A DNA stretch of 51,633 nt. Origin: an uncultured Burkholderiales bacterium. Lineage in GTDB: Bacteria > Pseudomonadota > Gammaproteobacteria > Burkholderiales > Burkholderiaceae_C. Of this stretch, positions 1-10,481 are shown piece by piece; within the stretch, counting starts at the first letter, position 1, and every line of letters begins with the position of its first letter. The DNA lies in assembly GCA_903822825.1 (NCBI GenBank), contig CAIJQQ010000064.1:1-51633 (forward strand). The letters run 5' to 3'. The translations under genes and the position numbers were made by a program. The notes under the pieces are model-generated. The model was not told the DNA's origin, did no database searches, and saw only the letters and a list, made by a program, of their open reading frames with translations.

Positions 1-75
<75 letters not shown>

Positions 76-150
76 TTTGGATCGACACATGGCATTGCTG
101 CTCATACGTCGCGCCTCGTTGGTGTCGAGTCTCAAATTATAGACAGATTT

Positions 151-1563
151 TCAGTTGTTTTGCAAACGAGAGAGAATTTTTTCTCTATGACTCAGCGCCA
201 ATACAGCATCGAGCGAGGGCGTTTGTGCCGTGCCCATCACCAACACGCGCACAGGCATGGCCAGGTGGGGCATTTTGAGTCCTGTAGCTGTCAGCACATC
301 TTTGATGGCAGCAGAAATTGACGCTTTATCCCAGGCACACACAGCCAGCTTTTGAGCCAGCAGCGCCAGCGCAGGCTTGACCGCATCGGTCACATGTTGC
401 GCTTTTTCTTCTGCATGGGGAACCACCTCGATGTAAAAAGCGCTGACCCATTTGGCCAGCACCACCAGTGTGTCGCAGCGGTCTTTGAACAAAGCGCAGA
501 TGGCGGTCAATCGCTCATCAGCCGTCACACCGAGCTTGGCCAAAAAGGGCTGAACTTTCAACGCCAGCGCGGCGTCGTCCATGCCCTTGAGGTGCTGTGC
601 GTTGACCCAGGCCAGTTTGGCCGCGTCCCACTGGGCCGGGCTCTTGGACAGGTGGGTGCCATCGAACCACTGCACCATCTGATCGAGGCTGAACAACTCG
701 TCGTCGCCATGGCTCCAGCCCAGCCGGGCCAAGTAATTGTTCATGGCTTCGGGCAAATACCCCGATTCGTCGTAGTTGGACACCGCCACCGCACCGCGGC
801 GCTTAGACAGTTTTTGACCATCGTCACCCAAGATGACGGGTAAGTGCCCGAACTTCGGCAAGGCGGCGCCCAGGGCCCGGTACATGTTGATCTGCCAAGG
901 CGTGTTGTTGATGTGCTCATCACCCCGGAACACGTGGCTGATGGCCATGTCCCAATCGTCCACCACCACGGCAAAGTTGTAAGTGGGCACACCCGGTACA
1001 CCTTCAGGCGCGCCCTCTTCCGGCGCACGCTGAATGATCAGGTCGTCGATCTCGGTGTTGCTGATGCTGATCGGGCCTTTGACCAGATCGTCCCAGCTCA
1101 CCACGCCGTTGACCGGGTTGGCAAAGCGGATCACCGGCTTCACGCCCGCAGGCACAGGCGGCAGCACCTTGCCCGGTGCAGGGCGCCAGGTGCGGTCGTA
1201 CAGACGCTTTTCGCCACGCGCTTCTTGGGCGGCTTTCATGGCCTCCAGGTCTTCGGGCGTGCAGTAGCAGCGGTAGGCTGTGCCTGCGGCCAGCATCTGG
1301 TCGATCACGGCCTGGTAGCGGTCCAGGCGCTGCATTTGGTAGATCGGGCCTTCGTCGTAATTGAGGCCCAACCAGTGCATGGATTGCAGGATTTGATCGA
1401 CCGAATCTTGACTTGAACGGGCCACATCGGTGTCTTCGATGCGCAGCACAAACTCACCACCGTGGTGACGGGCATAGGCCCAGGAATACAAAGCGGTGCG
1501 GGCGGTGCCCAAATGCAGAAACCCCGTGGGTGACGGGGCGATGCGTGTGCGGATTTTCGTCAT
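151..1563 (-). CDS. gltX: Glutamate--tRNA ligase
   Basis: This is a class I aminoacyl-tRNA synthetase that charges tRNA-Glu with glutamate, a cytoplasmic step of translation. The 470-residue length is normal for bacterial GltX. The N-terminus carries the HIGH-type signature ([10 protein letters not shown]) and the catalytic fold later has KLSKR as the KMSKS loop. The region around residues 108-140 holds the [11 protein letters not shown] segment typical of GluRS. The C-terminal third is the helical anticodon-binding domain. The ATG at 1563 leaves no room for a longer useful start. It follows metZ by 44 bases on the same strand and precedes tRNA-Ala. Confidence 0.97.
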   Translation of the reverse strand: MTKIRTRIAPSPTGFLHLGTARTALYSWAYARHHGGEFVLRIEDTDVARSSQDSVDQILQSMHWLGLNYDEGPIYQMQRLDRYQAVIDQMLAAGTAYRCYCTPEDLEAMKAAQEARGEKRLYDRTWRPAPGKVLPPVPAGVKPVIRFANPVNGVVSWDDLVKGPISISNTEIDDLIIQRAPEEGAPEGVPGVPTYNFAVVVDDWDMAISHVFRGDEHINNTPWQINMYRALGAALPKFGHLPVILGDDGQKLSKRRGAVAVSNYDESGYLPEAMNNYLARLGWSHGDDELFSLDQMVQWFDGTHLSKSPAQWDAAKLAWVNAQHLKGMDDAALALKVQPFLAKLGVTADERLTAICALFKDRCDTLVVLAKWVSAFYIEVVPHAEEKAQHVTDAVKPALALLAQKLAVCAWDKASISAAIKDVLTATGLKMPHLAMPVRVLVMGTAQTPSLDAVLALSHREKILSRLQNN

Positions 1564-1607
1564 GGTGTCAGCTCAGAAAGAGGCCGCCAGCGGCCCCTTG
1601 ATCAGAA

Positions 1608-2819
1608 TCAAATGGTTTCTAGTCCACGGGCCAGGTCGGCCTGGACGTCTTGCGGGTACTCCAGCCCAACGGCCACGCGGATCAGGCCCTGGCCGATGCC
1701 CGCCGCCTGGCGCTGCGCTTCGGTCAGTCTGCCGTGCGAGGTGCTGGCGGGGTGTGCCACCAGCGTCTTGGTGTCGCCCAAGTTGGTCGACAGCGACAGC
1801 ATTTTCATCGAATCGAGCACATGGAAGGCACGCGTGCGAGCCTGCTCAGGGCCATCGGCCTTGACGTCGAACGACATCACCGCGCCGCCAAGGCCCGACA
1901 TCTGGCGCATGGCCAAGTGGTGCTGCGGGTGGCTGGCCAAACCGGGGTAGTGCACGCGCGCCACGGCGGGGTGCTTTTCCAGCCACTCGGCCAGAATTTG
2001 CGCACGGGCCGTTTGGGCGCGCATGCGCAAGTCCAATGTTTCGAGGCCTTTGAGCACCACCCACGCATTGAAAGGTGCCAGCGTCATGCCGCCGCTTTTG
2101 AGAACAGGCAAAAACTTCTCTGTGATCATTTGCTGGGATGCGCACAAGGCCCCTGCCATCACGCGGCCTTGGCCGTCCAGGTATTTGGTGCCCGAATGCA
2201 TGATGAGATCGGCCCCCATGTCCACTGGGCGCTGCAGCGCAGGCGTTGCAAAACAATTGTCCACCGCAAATAAAGCGCCAGCGTTGTGGGCGATGTCGGC
2301 CAGCGCCTGGATGTCGCACACCTCGGTCAGCGGGTTGGTGGGGGTTTCGGCAAACAGCAAACGCGTGTTGGGGCGGACCGCCGCTTGCCATTCATTCAAA
2401 TCGGTTTGCGAGACAAAACTGGACTCCACCCCGAACTTGGCAAGGTCTGAGCCAATGAGTTTGATGGTGGAGCCGAACATGGAGCGCGAACACACCACAT
2501 GGTCGCCCGCCTTCAGCAGGCCCATGCACATCATCAAAATGGCCGACATGCCCGACGACGTGCCCATGGCGGCTTCGGTGCCCTCCAGGGCAGCCAAACG
2601 CATTTCCATGCTGCTCACAGTGGGGTTGCCGTAGCGGCCGTAGGTGTAGCCCTCTTCGTCGCCTGCAAATCGGGCGGCAGCGGCGGCTGCTGTGGGCTGC
2701 ACGTAACCACTGGTCAGGTACAAGGCTTCGGAATTTTCACCATACTGACTGCGCTCGACAGCAGTTCGCACTGCAAGAGTCTCGATGTGCAGATCATCCG
2801 GGTGTGTGTTTGCGGTCAT
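1608..2819 (-). CDS. metZ: O-succinylhomoserine sulfhydrylase (PLP-dependent, MetZ type)
   Basis: A Cys/Met-metabolism PLP enzyme that makes homocysteine from O-succinylhomoserine and sulfide in direct-sulfhydrylation methionine synthesis. The fold is recognisable from YTYGRYGNPTVSSMEMRLAALEG near the start and from the PLP-lysine segment MHSGTKYLDGQGRVMAGAL. The gene is placed directly after purF, the usual arrangement for metZ in Burkholderiales and Pseudomonas. I chose the ATG at 2819 because GAGGA lies just upstream. A GTG at 2831 would overlap the purF stop and is the alternative. Cystathionine gamma-synthase and O-acetylhomoserine sulfhydrylase are relatives that sequence alone separates only partly. 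Confidence 0.92.
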   Translation of the reverse strand: MTANTHPDDLHIETLAVRTAVERSQYGENSEALYLTSGYVQPTAAAAAARFAGDEEGYTYGRYGNPTVSSMEMRLAALEGTEAAMGTSSGMSAILMMCMGLLKAGDHVVCSRSMFGSTIKLIGSDLAKFGVESSFVSQTDLNEWQAAVRPNTRLLFAETPTNPLTEVCDIQALADIAHNAGALFAVDNCFATPALQRPVDMGADLIMHSGTKYLDGQGRVMAGALCASQQMITEKFLPVLKSGGMTLAPFNAWVVLKGLETLDLRMRAQTARAQILAEWLEKHPAVARVHYPGLASHPQHHLAMRQMSGLGGAVMSFDVKADGPEQARTRAFHVLDSMKMLSLSTNLGDTKTLVAHPASTSHGRLTEAQRQAAGIGQGLIRVAVGLEYPQDVQADLARGLETI

Positions 2820-2827
2820 ACAAGTCC

Positions 2828-4342
2828 TCACTCTATGGCGTTGGGCAATGCCAAACGCGAATTGTCTTCCGCGCCTTCCTCGGCCTGCGGGCGTGACTCG
2901 TTCAGTCGGCTGATGTCGTCGGCCGAGATATCACCAGTCACATACACACCATCAAAACACGAGGCGTCAAAGGCAGAGAGAACACCTGCACCCAAAACAC
3001 GCGCTTGCGCAACAGCCGACTTCATGGCATCAACGTCTTGGTAAATCAGCGCATCGCAGCCAATGATCTGGCGAATTTCTTCGATGCTGCGGCCGTGCGC
3101 CACCAGCTCTTCCGATGTCGGCATGTCGATGCCGTAAACATTGGGATAACGCACCGGAGGTGCAGCGCTGGCCATGTAGACCTTATTGGCACCAGCGTCT
3201 CGCGCCATCTGCACGATCTCGCGGCTGGTGGTGCCGCGCACAATCGAATCGTCCACCAGCAGCACATTGCGGCCCTTGAACTCGCTCACGATCACGTTGA
3301 GCTTCTGGCGCACGGATTTTTTGCGCACCGACTGACCCGGCATGATGAAGGTGCGACCCACATAGCGGTTTTTCACAAAACCTTCGCGGTACGGGATACC
3401 CAGCAAATGGGCCAGTTGGGTCGCGCTGGGGCGGCTCGATTCAGGGATCGGAATCACCACATCGATGTCGCTGGGTGGCACCGTGGAGATCACGCGCTTG
3501 GCCAAGGTCTCGCCCAGATTCAGGCGAGCTTGGTACACCGAGATGCCATCCATGGTCGAATCAGGACGGGCCAGGTACACGTACTCAAAAATGCAAGGGC
3601 TCAGCTGCGCTTTGTCCGAGCAAGCTTGGCTGTGCACCTGCCCTTGCAGGTCGATGAAAATCGCCTCGCCCGGGGCCACATCGCGTTCGAAATGGTGCAA
3701 AGTGCCTTCCAGTGCCACCGACTCGCTGGCCAGCATGACCGTGCCATCTGCGCTGCGGCCCATGCACAAGGGACGAATGCCGTGGGGGTCACGAAAAGCC
3801 AGCAGGCCATGTCCTGCAATCATGGCAATCACGGCGTACGAGCCCTTGACGCGCGCATTCACTCCTCGCACGGCCGCGAACACGTCTTGCGGTGCCAGCG
3901 GCAAGCCTCGGGTGGTTTTTTCCAACTCGTGCGCCAGCACGTTGAGCAACACTTCAGAGTCGCTCTCGGTGTTGATGTGGCGATGGTCGTTGGTGAACAA
4001 CTCGGCTTTGAGCGCATGGGCGTTGGTCAGGTTGCCGTTGTGCACCAGCACCAGGCCAAACGGCGCGTTGACGTAAAAAGGCTGCGCCTCCTCTTCGCTG
4101 AACGCATTGCCTGCCGTCGGGTAACGCACCTGGCCCAGGCCGCAGTTGCCCGGCAGGGCCCGCATGTTGCGGGTACGAAACACATCGCGCACCATGCCTT
4201 TGGCCTTGTGCATGAAAAACTTGCGGTCCAACTGCGTCACGATGCCTGCGGCGTCTTGCCCGCGGTGCTGCAGCAAGAGCAAGGCGTCGTAAATCAGCTG
4301 ATTGACCGGCGCGGCACTGGCCACACCCACGATTCCACACAT
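2828..4342 (-). CDS. purF: Amidophosphoribosyltransferase
   Basis: This enzyme carries out the first committed step of purine synthesis, transferring glutamine amide nitrogen to PRPP to give phosphoribosylamine. The protein begins MCGIVGV, so removal of Met exposes the Cys nucleophile of the Ntn-hydrolase (glutaminase) domain. The C-terminal phosphoribosyltransferase domain has the PRPP loop VLLVDDSIVRGTTS. The 504-residue length is normal. It is transcribed after cvpA with a 48-base gap. Its TGA stop overlaps a possible GTG start of metZ. The cvpA-purF pairing is conserved across proteobacteria. Confidence 0.97.
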   Translation of the reverse strand: MCGIVGVASAAPVNQLIYDALLLLQHRGQDAAGIVTQLDRKFFMHKAKGMVRDVFRTRNMRALPGNCGLGQVRYPTAGNAFSEEEAQPFYVNAPFGLVLVHNGNLTNAHALKAELFTNDHRHINTESDSEVLLNVLAHELEKTTRGLPLAPQDVFAAVRGVNARVKGSYAVIAMIAGHGLLAFRDPHGIRPLCMGRSADGTVMLASESVALEGTLHHFERDVAPGEAIFIDLQGQVHSQACSDKAQLSPCIFEYVYLARPDSTMDGISVYQARLNLGETLAKRVISTVPPSDIDVVIPIPESSRPSATQLAHLLGIPYREGFVKNRYVGRTFIMPGQSVRKKSVRQKLNVIVSEFKGRNVLLVDDSIVRGTTSREIVQMARDAGANKVYMASAAPPVRYPNVYGIDMPTSEELVAHGRSIEEIRQIIGCDALIYQDVDAMKSAVAQARVLGAGVLSAFDASCFDGVYVTGDISADDISRLNESRPQAEEGAEDNSRLALPNAIE

Positions 4343-4390
4343 AGCTTTGTCCGTTCAAAAATTCAAATTCAATGACGCGCCTGAGCTGGC

Positions 4391-4888
4391 TCATTGCGGC
4401 AGATAAGCGCGCAAGGCGTCAGGCAATATGGGCTTCAATCCGTTGAGCAACACATCCAGCCACACGCGGCCTTGTGACTCTTGCCACCAAGACTGGTGCA
4501 CCATGCCCAAAAGGCCAATCACCACCGTGACCACCAACAGCAAAAGCACGCCACGCGCCAAACCGAAAACACCGCCCAAGGCCCTGTCGACGGGACGCAG
4601 TCCCACAGTTTCGACCACTTTTTTGAGCAGCCAGGACACGAAACCCGCCGCAAACAAGGCCAGCACAAAGACCAACACAAAGGCCGCAGCGTATTGGACT
4701 TGTTCGGCCGCACCGTGGAGGAAGGGGAGCATCAATGCCACATCCTGCGCCAACCATTGGGCCAAAACAAAAGCCGCTACCCATGCGGCCAGAGACATCA
4801 GCTCATACACCAAACCCCGCCATGCGCCCAGCAGCATCGAGAGCATCAACACCGCGCACAGCAGCCAATCGGTGGTGGCCAGGTTCAT
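4391..4888 (-). CDS. cvpA: CvpA family membrane protein
   Basis: An inner-membrane protein of 165 residues with about four hydrophobic segments (roughly residues 5-22, 28-48, 63-88 and 103-125), matching the CvpA/colicin V production family. Members are linked to envelope homeostasis and were first found through colicin V export in E. coli. The biochemical role is not settled. It sits directly upstream of purF and one base from the SPOR-protein stop, as expected for the conserved folC-SPOR-cvpA-purF operon. Confidence 0.93.
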   Translation of the reverse strand: MNLATTDWLLCAVLMLSMLLGAWRGLVYELMSLAAWVAAFVLAQWLAQDVALMLPFLHGAAEQVQYAAAFVLVFVLALFAAGFVSWLLKKVVETVGLRPVDRALGGVFGLARGVLLLLVVTVVIGLLGMVHQSWWQESQGRVWLDVLLNGLKPILPDALRAYLPQ

Positions 4889-4889
4889 T

Positions 4890-5669
4890 TCAGAGATTCA
4901 GGATGGTAACGGGCAGGTCCAGCTTGCGGATACGCGCTGCAGCTTTTTCAGCTTCGGCGCGGTTCTCGAATGGACCTACACGAACCCGCGTGGTTTTTTT
5001 GCCGTCCTTGCCCTCCAGCACTTGGGTATAGGTTTTCAGGCCGGCTTGCTCCAGCTTGCGGCGCACTTCGCGCACCTTGTCGGCATCACTGAAAGCGCCC
5101 ACCTGCAAGGCCACCTTGACTTGGTCCGAATCGGCCGCCTTGCCTTCCAGCAAAGCCCGGGCTTTGGCGGCATCGTTGGAAGGTTTGGCCGCGATCGGCT
5201 TTTCAGTTTTTTCAGGCTTGACGGGTGCCGAAGCAAGGGAAGCAGGTTTGGCAGGGACGCTCGCCGCAGGCTTGGGGTCGGTCACCACCGCCGACGCTGG
5301 GGCAGCACTGGGCAGCACAACCTCTTCCTTGCCTGCATCCAGACTGGCCTGAGGGGAAACGACCGAATTGGCGGGCAACAAAGGCTTTGCGGGCGCCTGC
5401 TCTGCAGGCACTGGTTTGGATGCCGTCAGAGGGGGCGTGCTGTCCCGGTCAGGGATCAGGATCGGGGTATCCACCGCCACAGGGCGGGGCTGCGCGTCAA
5501 ACAACAAAGGGAATGCCACCACGGCCCCAAACACCAAAACCACCGCGCCAATGAGACGGTAGCGGGCGCGTCGGCGCACCACTTCCAGGCTGTCGGCGGA
5601 ACCGGCAGAAGCGCTCTCGGCGGACGTCACATCGTTCTGACCAGGGAAACGGAACTTGAAAAAAGCCAT
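4890..5669 (-). CDS. SPOR-domain protein (DedD-like)
   Basis: A bitopic inner-membrane protein predicted to bind denuded peptidoglycan at the division septum. There is a short cytoplasmic N-terminus, one membrane segment at about residues 38-57, a long Ala/Pro/Lys-rich periplasmic linker (60-180), and a C-terminal SPOR repeat fold (about 185-255) with VALQVGAFSDADKVREV and TTRVRVGPF. This architecture and the position between folC and cvpA match DedD. The linker is low complexity and probably unstructured. Confidence 0.9.
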   Translation of the reverse strand: MAFFKFRFPGQNDVTSAESASAGSADSLEVVRRRARYRLIGAVVLVFGAVVAFPLLFDAQPRPVAVDTPILIPDRDSTPPLTASKPVPAEQAPAKPLLPANSVVSPQASLDAGKEEVVLPSAAPASAVVTDPKPAASVPAKPASLASAPVKPEKTEKPIAAKPSNDAAKARALLEGKAADSDQVKVALQVGAFSDADKVREVRRKLEQAGLKTYTQVLEGKDGKKTTRVRVGPFENRAEAEKAAARIRKLDLPVTILNL

Positions 5670-5679
5670 GGCGTTGTGC

Positions 5680-6969
5680 TCACGGGCTCAGGTGTTTGGC
5701 ATGCAAACGGGGGATACCGTCTTGCAAAACACCGCCCACGGTATAGAAGGAGCCAAAGACAACGATTCTATCAGCCGGGTCGGCCGCTTGGATGGCTGCT
5801 TTGAGGGCCGCCAAGGGGTCTGCGTGCAGGCTGCTGGCCGTGTCATGGCGGGTGTTCTGGGCCTGCCAGGCCTGCTCAAGTGACGCCGCGCTGGCTGCCC
5901 GGGGCACGGGCAAATCGGTGAAGTACCAGCGGTCCATCAGGGGGTTGACCCGCGCCAGCATGGGTATCAGATCCTTGTCGGCCATCGCGCCAAACACCGC
6001 ATGGGTGGTTGGGTAAAAGCCCATGGCATCCAGATTTTCTGCCAGTGCGGCCACCGAATGGGGGTTGTGCGCCACGTCCAGCACCAGCATGGGCTGGCCA
6101 GGCACGATCTGAAAGCGCCCGGGAAGTTCGACCATGGCCAAACCGTTGCGCACCGCCTGCGCCGTCACCGGGATGCGCTGGCGCAAAGCCTCGAGCGCCG
6201 CCAGCACACCCGAGGCGTTGACCAACTGATTGGCTCCGCGCAGCGCCGGATAAGCCATGCCAGCGTAACGCCGCCCCCTGCCAGCCCAGGCCCACTGCTG
6301 CTTGTCCCCAGAGAAATTGAAGTCCTGCCCAAAACGCCAGATGTCGGCTCCAACAGTCGCCGCATGGTCCACCACGCTTTGCGGCGGCACCGGATCGCTC
6401 ACCACCACCGGGCGCCCTGAGCGCATGATGCCCGCCTTCTCAAAGCCAATGGTTTCGCGGTCCTTGCCCAAAATGGCGGTGTGGTCGATGTCGATGCTGG
6501 TGATCACTGCGCAATCGGTATCGACGATGTTGACGGCATCCAGCCGCCCGCCCAAGCCCACCTCCAAAATCGCCACATCCAACCCTGAACGGGCCATCAG
6601 GTGCAAGATGGCCAGCGTGCTGAACTCGAAATAAGTCAAGCTCACATCGCCCCGGGCGGACTCGACCGCAGCAAAAGCCTCGGCCAGGGCCTCAGCCGAG
6701 GCCGACTCGCCATGCAAGCGGCAGCGCTCCTCGAATTGCACCAGGTGGGGCGAGGTGTACACCCCTGTCTTGTAGCCCGACTCAAGCAAGATGGCTTCGA
6801 GCATGGCGCAGGTCGAGCCCTTGCCGTTGGTTCCGGCCACGGTGATCACCGGGCACTCAAAGCGCAGCGCCATCCGCTCGGCCACCGCCTTGACGCGGCC
6901 CAGCCCCATGTCGATGGTCACCGGGTGCAGCTGCTCACAAAAGGCGAGCCATTCTTGTAAAGTCTTCAT
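5680..6969 (-). CDS. folC: Bifunctional dihydrofolate synthase / folylpolyglutamate synthase
   Basis: Adds glutamate to dihydropteroate and then to tetrahydrofolates, an ATP-dependent cytoplasmic ligase of the Mur-ligase superfamily. The P-loop is GTNGKGST at about residues 45-52. LEVGLGGRLDAVN and the second-domain segment VLDVAHNPHS are family signatures. The length of 429 residues is normal. It heads the minus-strand folC-SPOR-cvpA-purF-metZ cluster. The usual upstream neighbour accD is absent, and a divergent reductase gene starts 56 bases away. Confidence 0.96.
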   Translation of the reverse strand: MKTLQEWLAFCEQLHPVTIDMGLGRVKAVAERMALRFECPVITVAGTNGKGSTCAMLEAILLESGYKTGVYTSPHLVQFEERCRLHGESASAEALAEAFAAVESARGDVSLTYFEFSTLAILHLMARSGLDVAILEVGLGGRLDAVNIVDTDCAVITSIDIDHTAILGKDRETIGFEKAGIMRSGRPVVVSDPVPPQSVVDHAATVGADIWRFGQDFNFSGDKQQWAWAGRGRRYAGMAYPALRGANQLVNASGVLAALEALRQRIPVTAQAVRNGLAMVELPGRFQIVPGQPMLVLDVAHNPHSVAALAENLDAMGFYPTTHAVFGAMADKDLIPMLARVNPLMDRWYFTDLPVPRAASAASLEQAWQAQNTRHDTASSLHADPLAALKAAIQAADPADRIVVFGSFYTVGGVLQDGIPRLHAKHLSP

Positions 6970-7025
6970 GGTCGGCGATTGTCGCTGAGTGCGCTCACCT
7001 TCTTCGGCTGCGGCCGTGAAACACC

Positions 7026-7379
7026 ATGAAAAACAAGTCCATCACCGTCTACGGCATCCCCAACTGCGACAGCGTCAAAAAAGCCCGAACCTGGCTGACC
7101 GACCAGGGACTGGCCTATGAGTTCCACGATTTCAAGAAGCTGGGCGTGCCCGAGGCCGAACTGAGCCGCTGGGTCTATTCAGCAGGCTGGGAGACCGTGC
7201 TCAACCGCAAAGGCACCACTTGGCGCAAGCTGGACTCCGCCACCCAAGCCGCGGTGGTGGACAGCGCCAGCGCCCAAGCCCTGATGCGCTCCCAAGCCAG
7301 CGCCATCAAACGCCCCGTGATCGCCTGGCCTTCAGGCCAGATCACCGTAGGCTTTGCCCCAGAACACTGGCCGACCTGA
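7026..7379 (+). CDS. ArsC/Spx-family thioredoxin-fold protein (YffB-like)
   Basis: A small 117-residue cytoplasmic protein with the thioredoxin-like ArsC fold. It begins with YGIPNCDSVKKARTWL, which has one cysteine in the position of the arsenate-reductase active Cys. This is typical of the YffB/Spx-like subgroup, whose members have glutathione-dependent reductase features but are not proven arsenate reductases. The C-terminal KRPVIAWPSGQITVGF matches the family's conserved KRP segment. It stands alone between folC (divergent) and an envelope protein. Confidence 0.88.
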   Translation: MKNKSITVYGIPNCDSVKKARTWLTDQGLAYEFHDFKKLGVPEAELSRWVYSAGWETVLNRKGTTWRKLDSATQAAVVDSASAQALMRSQASAIKRPVIAWPSGQITVGFAPEHWPT

Positions 7380-7476
7380 TGGCTGGCTGCTTGTTACCCA
7401 ACTTTACCGATACAACTGTTAAAAATGTCCAAGGATGATTAAAATTTGGGCATTTCCACCCTTCAAGGCTGTGACC

Positions 7477-8103
7477 ATGAAAACCGCTATCTTCACCACC
7501 GCATTGCTGGCCGCTGCTGGGGTCCAAGCCCAAGACGCGGCCCAGGTGGTCTCTCGCACCCCCATTTACCAGCAAGTCATGGTGCCACGCCAAGTTTGCA
7601 GCCAGAGTCCCGTCCTGGTTCAGCCCCAGAGCACCGGCACAGGTGCCACACTGGGTGCGCTCGTTGGCGGCGCCATTGGCAACCAGGGCGGTAATGCATT
7701 GGCCACTGTCGCAGGCGTCATTGGCGGTGCCGTGATTGGCAACCAACTCGAAAACCAGGGCAACGCCCGGGTCCAAAACCAAACCACCTGCTTTATGCAA
7801 AACGTCTATGAAAACCGCCTGGTGGGCTACAACGTTGTTTACGAGCAGGGAGGCCGCCAATTCAACGTTCAAACGCAGCAAGACCCTGGTTCCACCATGA
7901 CGACCCAAACAGGTCCGGCCAATTACCCGCGCCAAGACGCCCCCCCCTCCAATGTGGTCATGACCAGCCCGCAAGTCACCACTTACGTCGCACCGCCATC
8001 CGTGGTCTATGTGCCAGCGCCGGTCTACAACACTTGGCCTGGATACACCAACATCAACATGGGTTGGGGCTGGGGCGGCGGCGGTCATCGCCACTGGCGC
8101 TGA
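7477..8103 (+). CDS. Glycine-zipper 2TM envelope protein
   Basis: The protein starts MKTAIFTTALLAAAGVQAQ, a Sec signal peptide with cleavage after AQA. The ATG at 7477 is preferred over the upstream in-frame start because of this. Residues about 60-105 form the glycine-zipper segment (GATLGALVGGAIGNQGG, AGVIGGAVIGNQLE), as in the Rickettsia 17-kDa antigen/SlyB-type proteins that sit in the outer membrane or periplasm. The tail is rich in Pro, Val and Tyr and ends in a Gly/Trp/His stretch. No lipobox Cys is seen, so it is probably not a lipoprotein. A strong terminator follows. Confidence 0.85.
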   Translation: MKTAIFTTALLAAAGVQAQDAAQVVSRTPIYQQVMVPRQVCSQSPVLVQPQSTGTGATLGALVGGAIGNQGGNALATVAGVIGGAVIGNQLENQGNARVQNQTTCFMQNVYENRLVGYNVVYEQGGRQFNVQTQQDPGSTMTTQTGPANYPRQDAPPSNVVMTSPQVTTYVAPPSVVYVPAPVYNTWPGYTNINMGWGWGGGGHRHWR

Positions 8104-8157
8104 GATTTCGGGCCAGCGCAACGCATCTGGCCTAAAATCGCAGTTTTGATTCTCCAA

Positions 8158-8188
8158 CAGGGGCCATTTCAGGCCCCTGCCTGTTTTT
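8158..8188 (+). terminator. Rho-independent terminator
   Basis: CAGGGGCC (8158-8165) pairs with GGCCCCTG (8172-8179) around a six-base loop, followed by CCTGTTTTTG. It ends the glycine-zipper transcript and separates it from ppnP, whose start is 32 bases further on. A weaker GGCCAG/CTGGCC hairpin lies just upstream at 8111-8132. Confidence 0.85.
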
Positions 8189-8220
8189 GCGGCCCGGCCG
8201 CGCACCAGCATCAGCACACC

Positions 8221-8538
8221 ATGACCACCGAAAAAATCGACGGCGTGACCGTCACCACCAAAGGCAATGTTTTTTTTGACGGCAAATGCGTCAGCCACAC
8301 CATCACCTATGCCGACGGCACGCGCAAATCCGTGGGCGTGATCCTGCCCTCCACACTGACCTTCAACATCGGTGCGGCTGAAATCATGGAATGCGTGTTC
8401 GGCTCTTGCGACTACAAAATCGCGGGCAGTTCGGAATGGAAGACGTCCACACCGGGCGACAAGTTCAGCGTGGCCGCCAATTCGAGCTTTGAGATCCGCG
8501 TGACCGAGGCTTACCACTACATCTGCCACTTCGGTTGA
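8221..8538 (+). CDS. ppnP: Pyrimidine/purine nucleoside phosphorylase (PpnP, YaiE family)
   Basis: A cupin-fold enzyme of about 105 residues. The family phosphorolyses several purine and pyrimidine nucleosides to free base and ribose 1-phosphate. Family marks are the GKCVSHTITYADGTRKSVGVILP segment (positions 8281-8348) and the C-terminal FEIRVTEAYHYICHF. The ATG at 8221 gives the family's normal length. The upstream in-frame start runs through the preceding terminator and is rejected. argG starts 18 bases after its stop, so the two genes probably share a transcript. Confidence 0.92.
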   Translation: MTTEKIDGVTVTTKGNVFFDGKCVSHTITYADGTRKSVGVILPSTLTFNIGAAEIMECVFGSCDYKIAGSSEWKTSTPGDKFSVAANSSFEIRVTEAYHYICHFG

Positions 8539-9897
<1,359 letters not shown>

Positions 9898-9919
9898 TTT
9901 TTATCGCTTTAAATGAAAA

Positions 9920-9942
9920 ACGGCCTTCGGGCCGTATTTTTT
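9920..9942 (+). terminator. Rho-independent terminator of argG
   Basis: ACGGCC, then a TTCG tetraloop, then GGCCGT, followed by ATTTTTT. The stable UUCG-type loop and T tract make this a confident terminator 22 bases after the argG stop. Confidence 0.92.
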
Positions 9943-9991
9943 GCTGACCAAGCAGTTCTTCTTTTCTGATCAAAGTGGCTGGCAAATATTG

Positions 9992-10324
9992 ACTCATCTG
10001 GTTTTGTACGTGCCTGCCATTGCCGTAGATTTTTGGGTGGCCACTGCGCTGGCGGTCTGTCTCATGGGTGCATTCAGATCCTAGAGTCGGTTGTTGTTCA
10101 GCTGAGTTTTAATGTTCGCGCCGGTGGTGTTGATGGGCATGACGCAGGCGGACAGCCGCTGGGCCTGGTTGCTACACGGAGGTCACCGTTAAGGCGTCTG
10201 GCTGGTCGTCATGACTCTGATCGCACTGGTGCTGACCTTATTGGCTCAGCGCATCTGGCGCAAAGCGGACCTCGCTCAGGTCTGGCGCGAGTACGAGGGC
10301 AAAACGCAGACCCTTCTGAACTGA
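9992..10324 (+). pseudogene. Remnant of a small membrane protein gene with in-frame stops
   Basis: No intact gene fills the space from argG to 10482. One plus-strand frame still reads as a plausible hydrophobic protein for about 110 codons: LVLYVPAIAVDFWVATALA, then MFAPVVLMGM, then WLVVMTLIALVLTLLAQRIW, and a hydrophilic tail ending at TGA 10322-10324. It is interrupted by TAG (10082-10084), TGA (10103-10105) and TAA (10193-10195), all in the same frame with no shift. Retained frame, hydrophobic periodicity and a charged C-terminus suggest a recently decayed membrane protein. I cannot name its family. The 127-residue open frame over the same bases has no protein-like composition. Confidence 0.5.
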
Positions 10325-10385
10325 ATTTCGGGGCATACATACCCTGCACCGCCCGCAAGAATTATCTAGCTGATGCATCAATGAC

Positions 10386-10420
10386 CCACTTAAGTTGTTT
10401 TAAATCAATGGCTTAAGTGG
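10386..10420. repeat. Perfect 9-bp inverted repeat at the island edge
   Basis: CCACTTAAG (10386-10394) and CTTAAGTGG (10412-10420) flank an AT-rich 17-base spacer. There is no T tract, so it is not a standard terminator. It lies 62 bases beyond the stop of the minus-strand 198-residue gene and could be an mRNA 3'-end hairpin, a protein-binding site or a relic of a mobile-element end. Apart from this repeat I see nothing recognisable between 10325 and 10481. Confidence 0.55.
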
Positions 10421-10481
10421 ATTTCCGATTGTTACCGCTATTGAAATTAGTAGGCTCAGCGATTAGTGCTGAAACGGGCAA

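Noticed and set aside
10033..10416. The 127-residue plus-strand open frame next to argG
   Set aside because: No hydrophobic or domain pattern in that frame. A neighbouring frame reads better as a decayed membrane protein.
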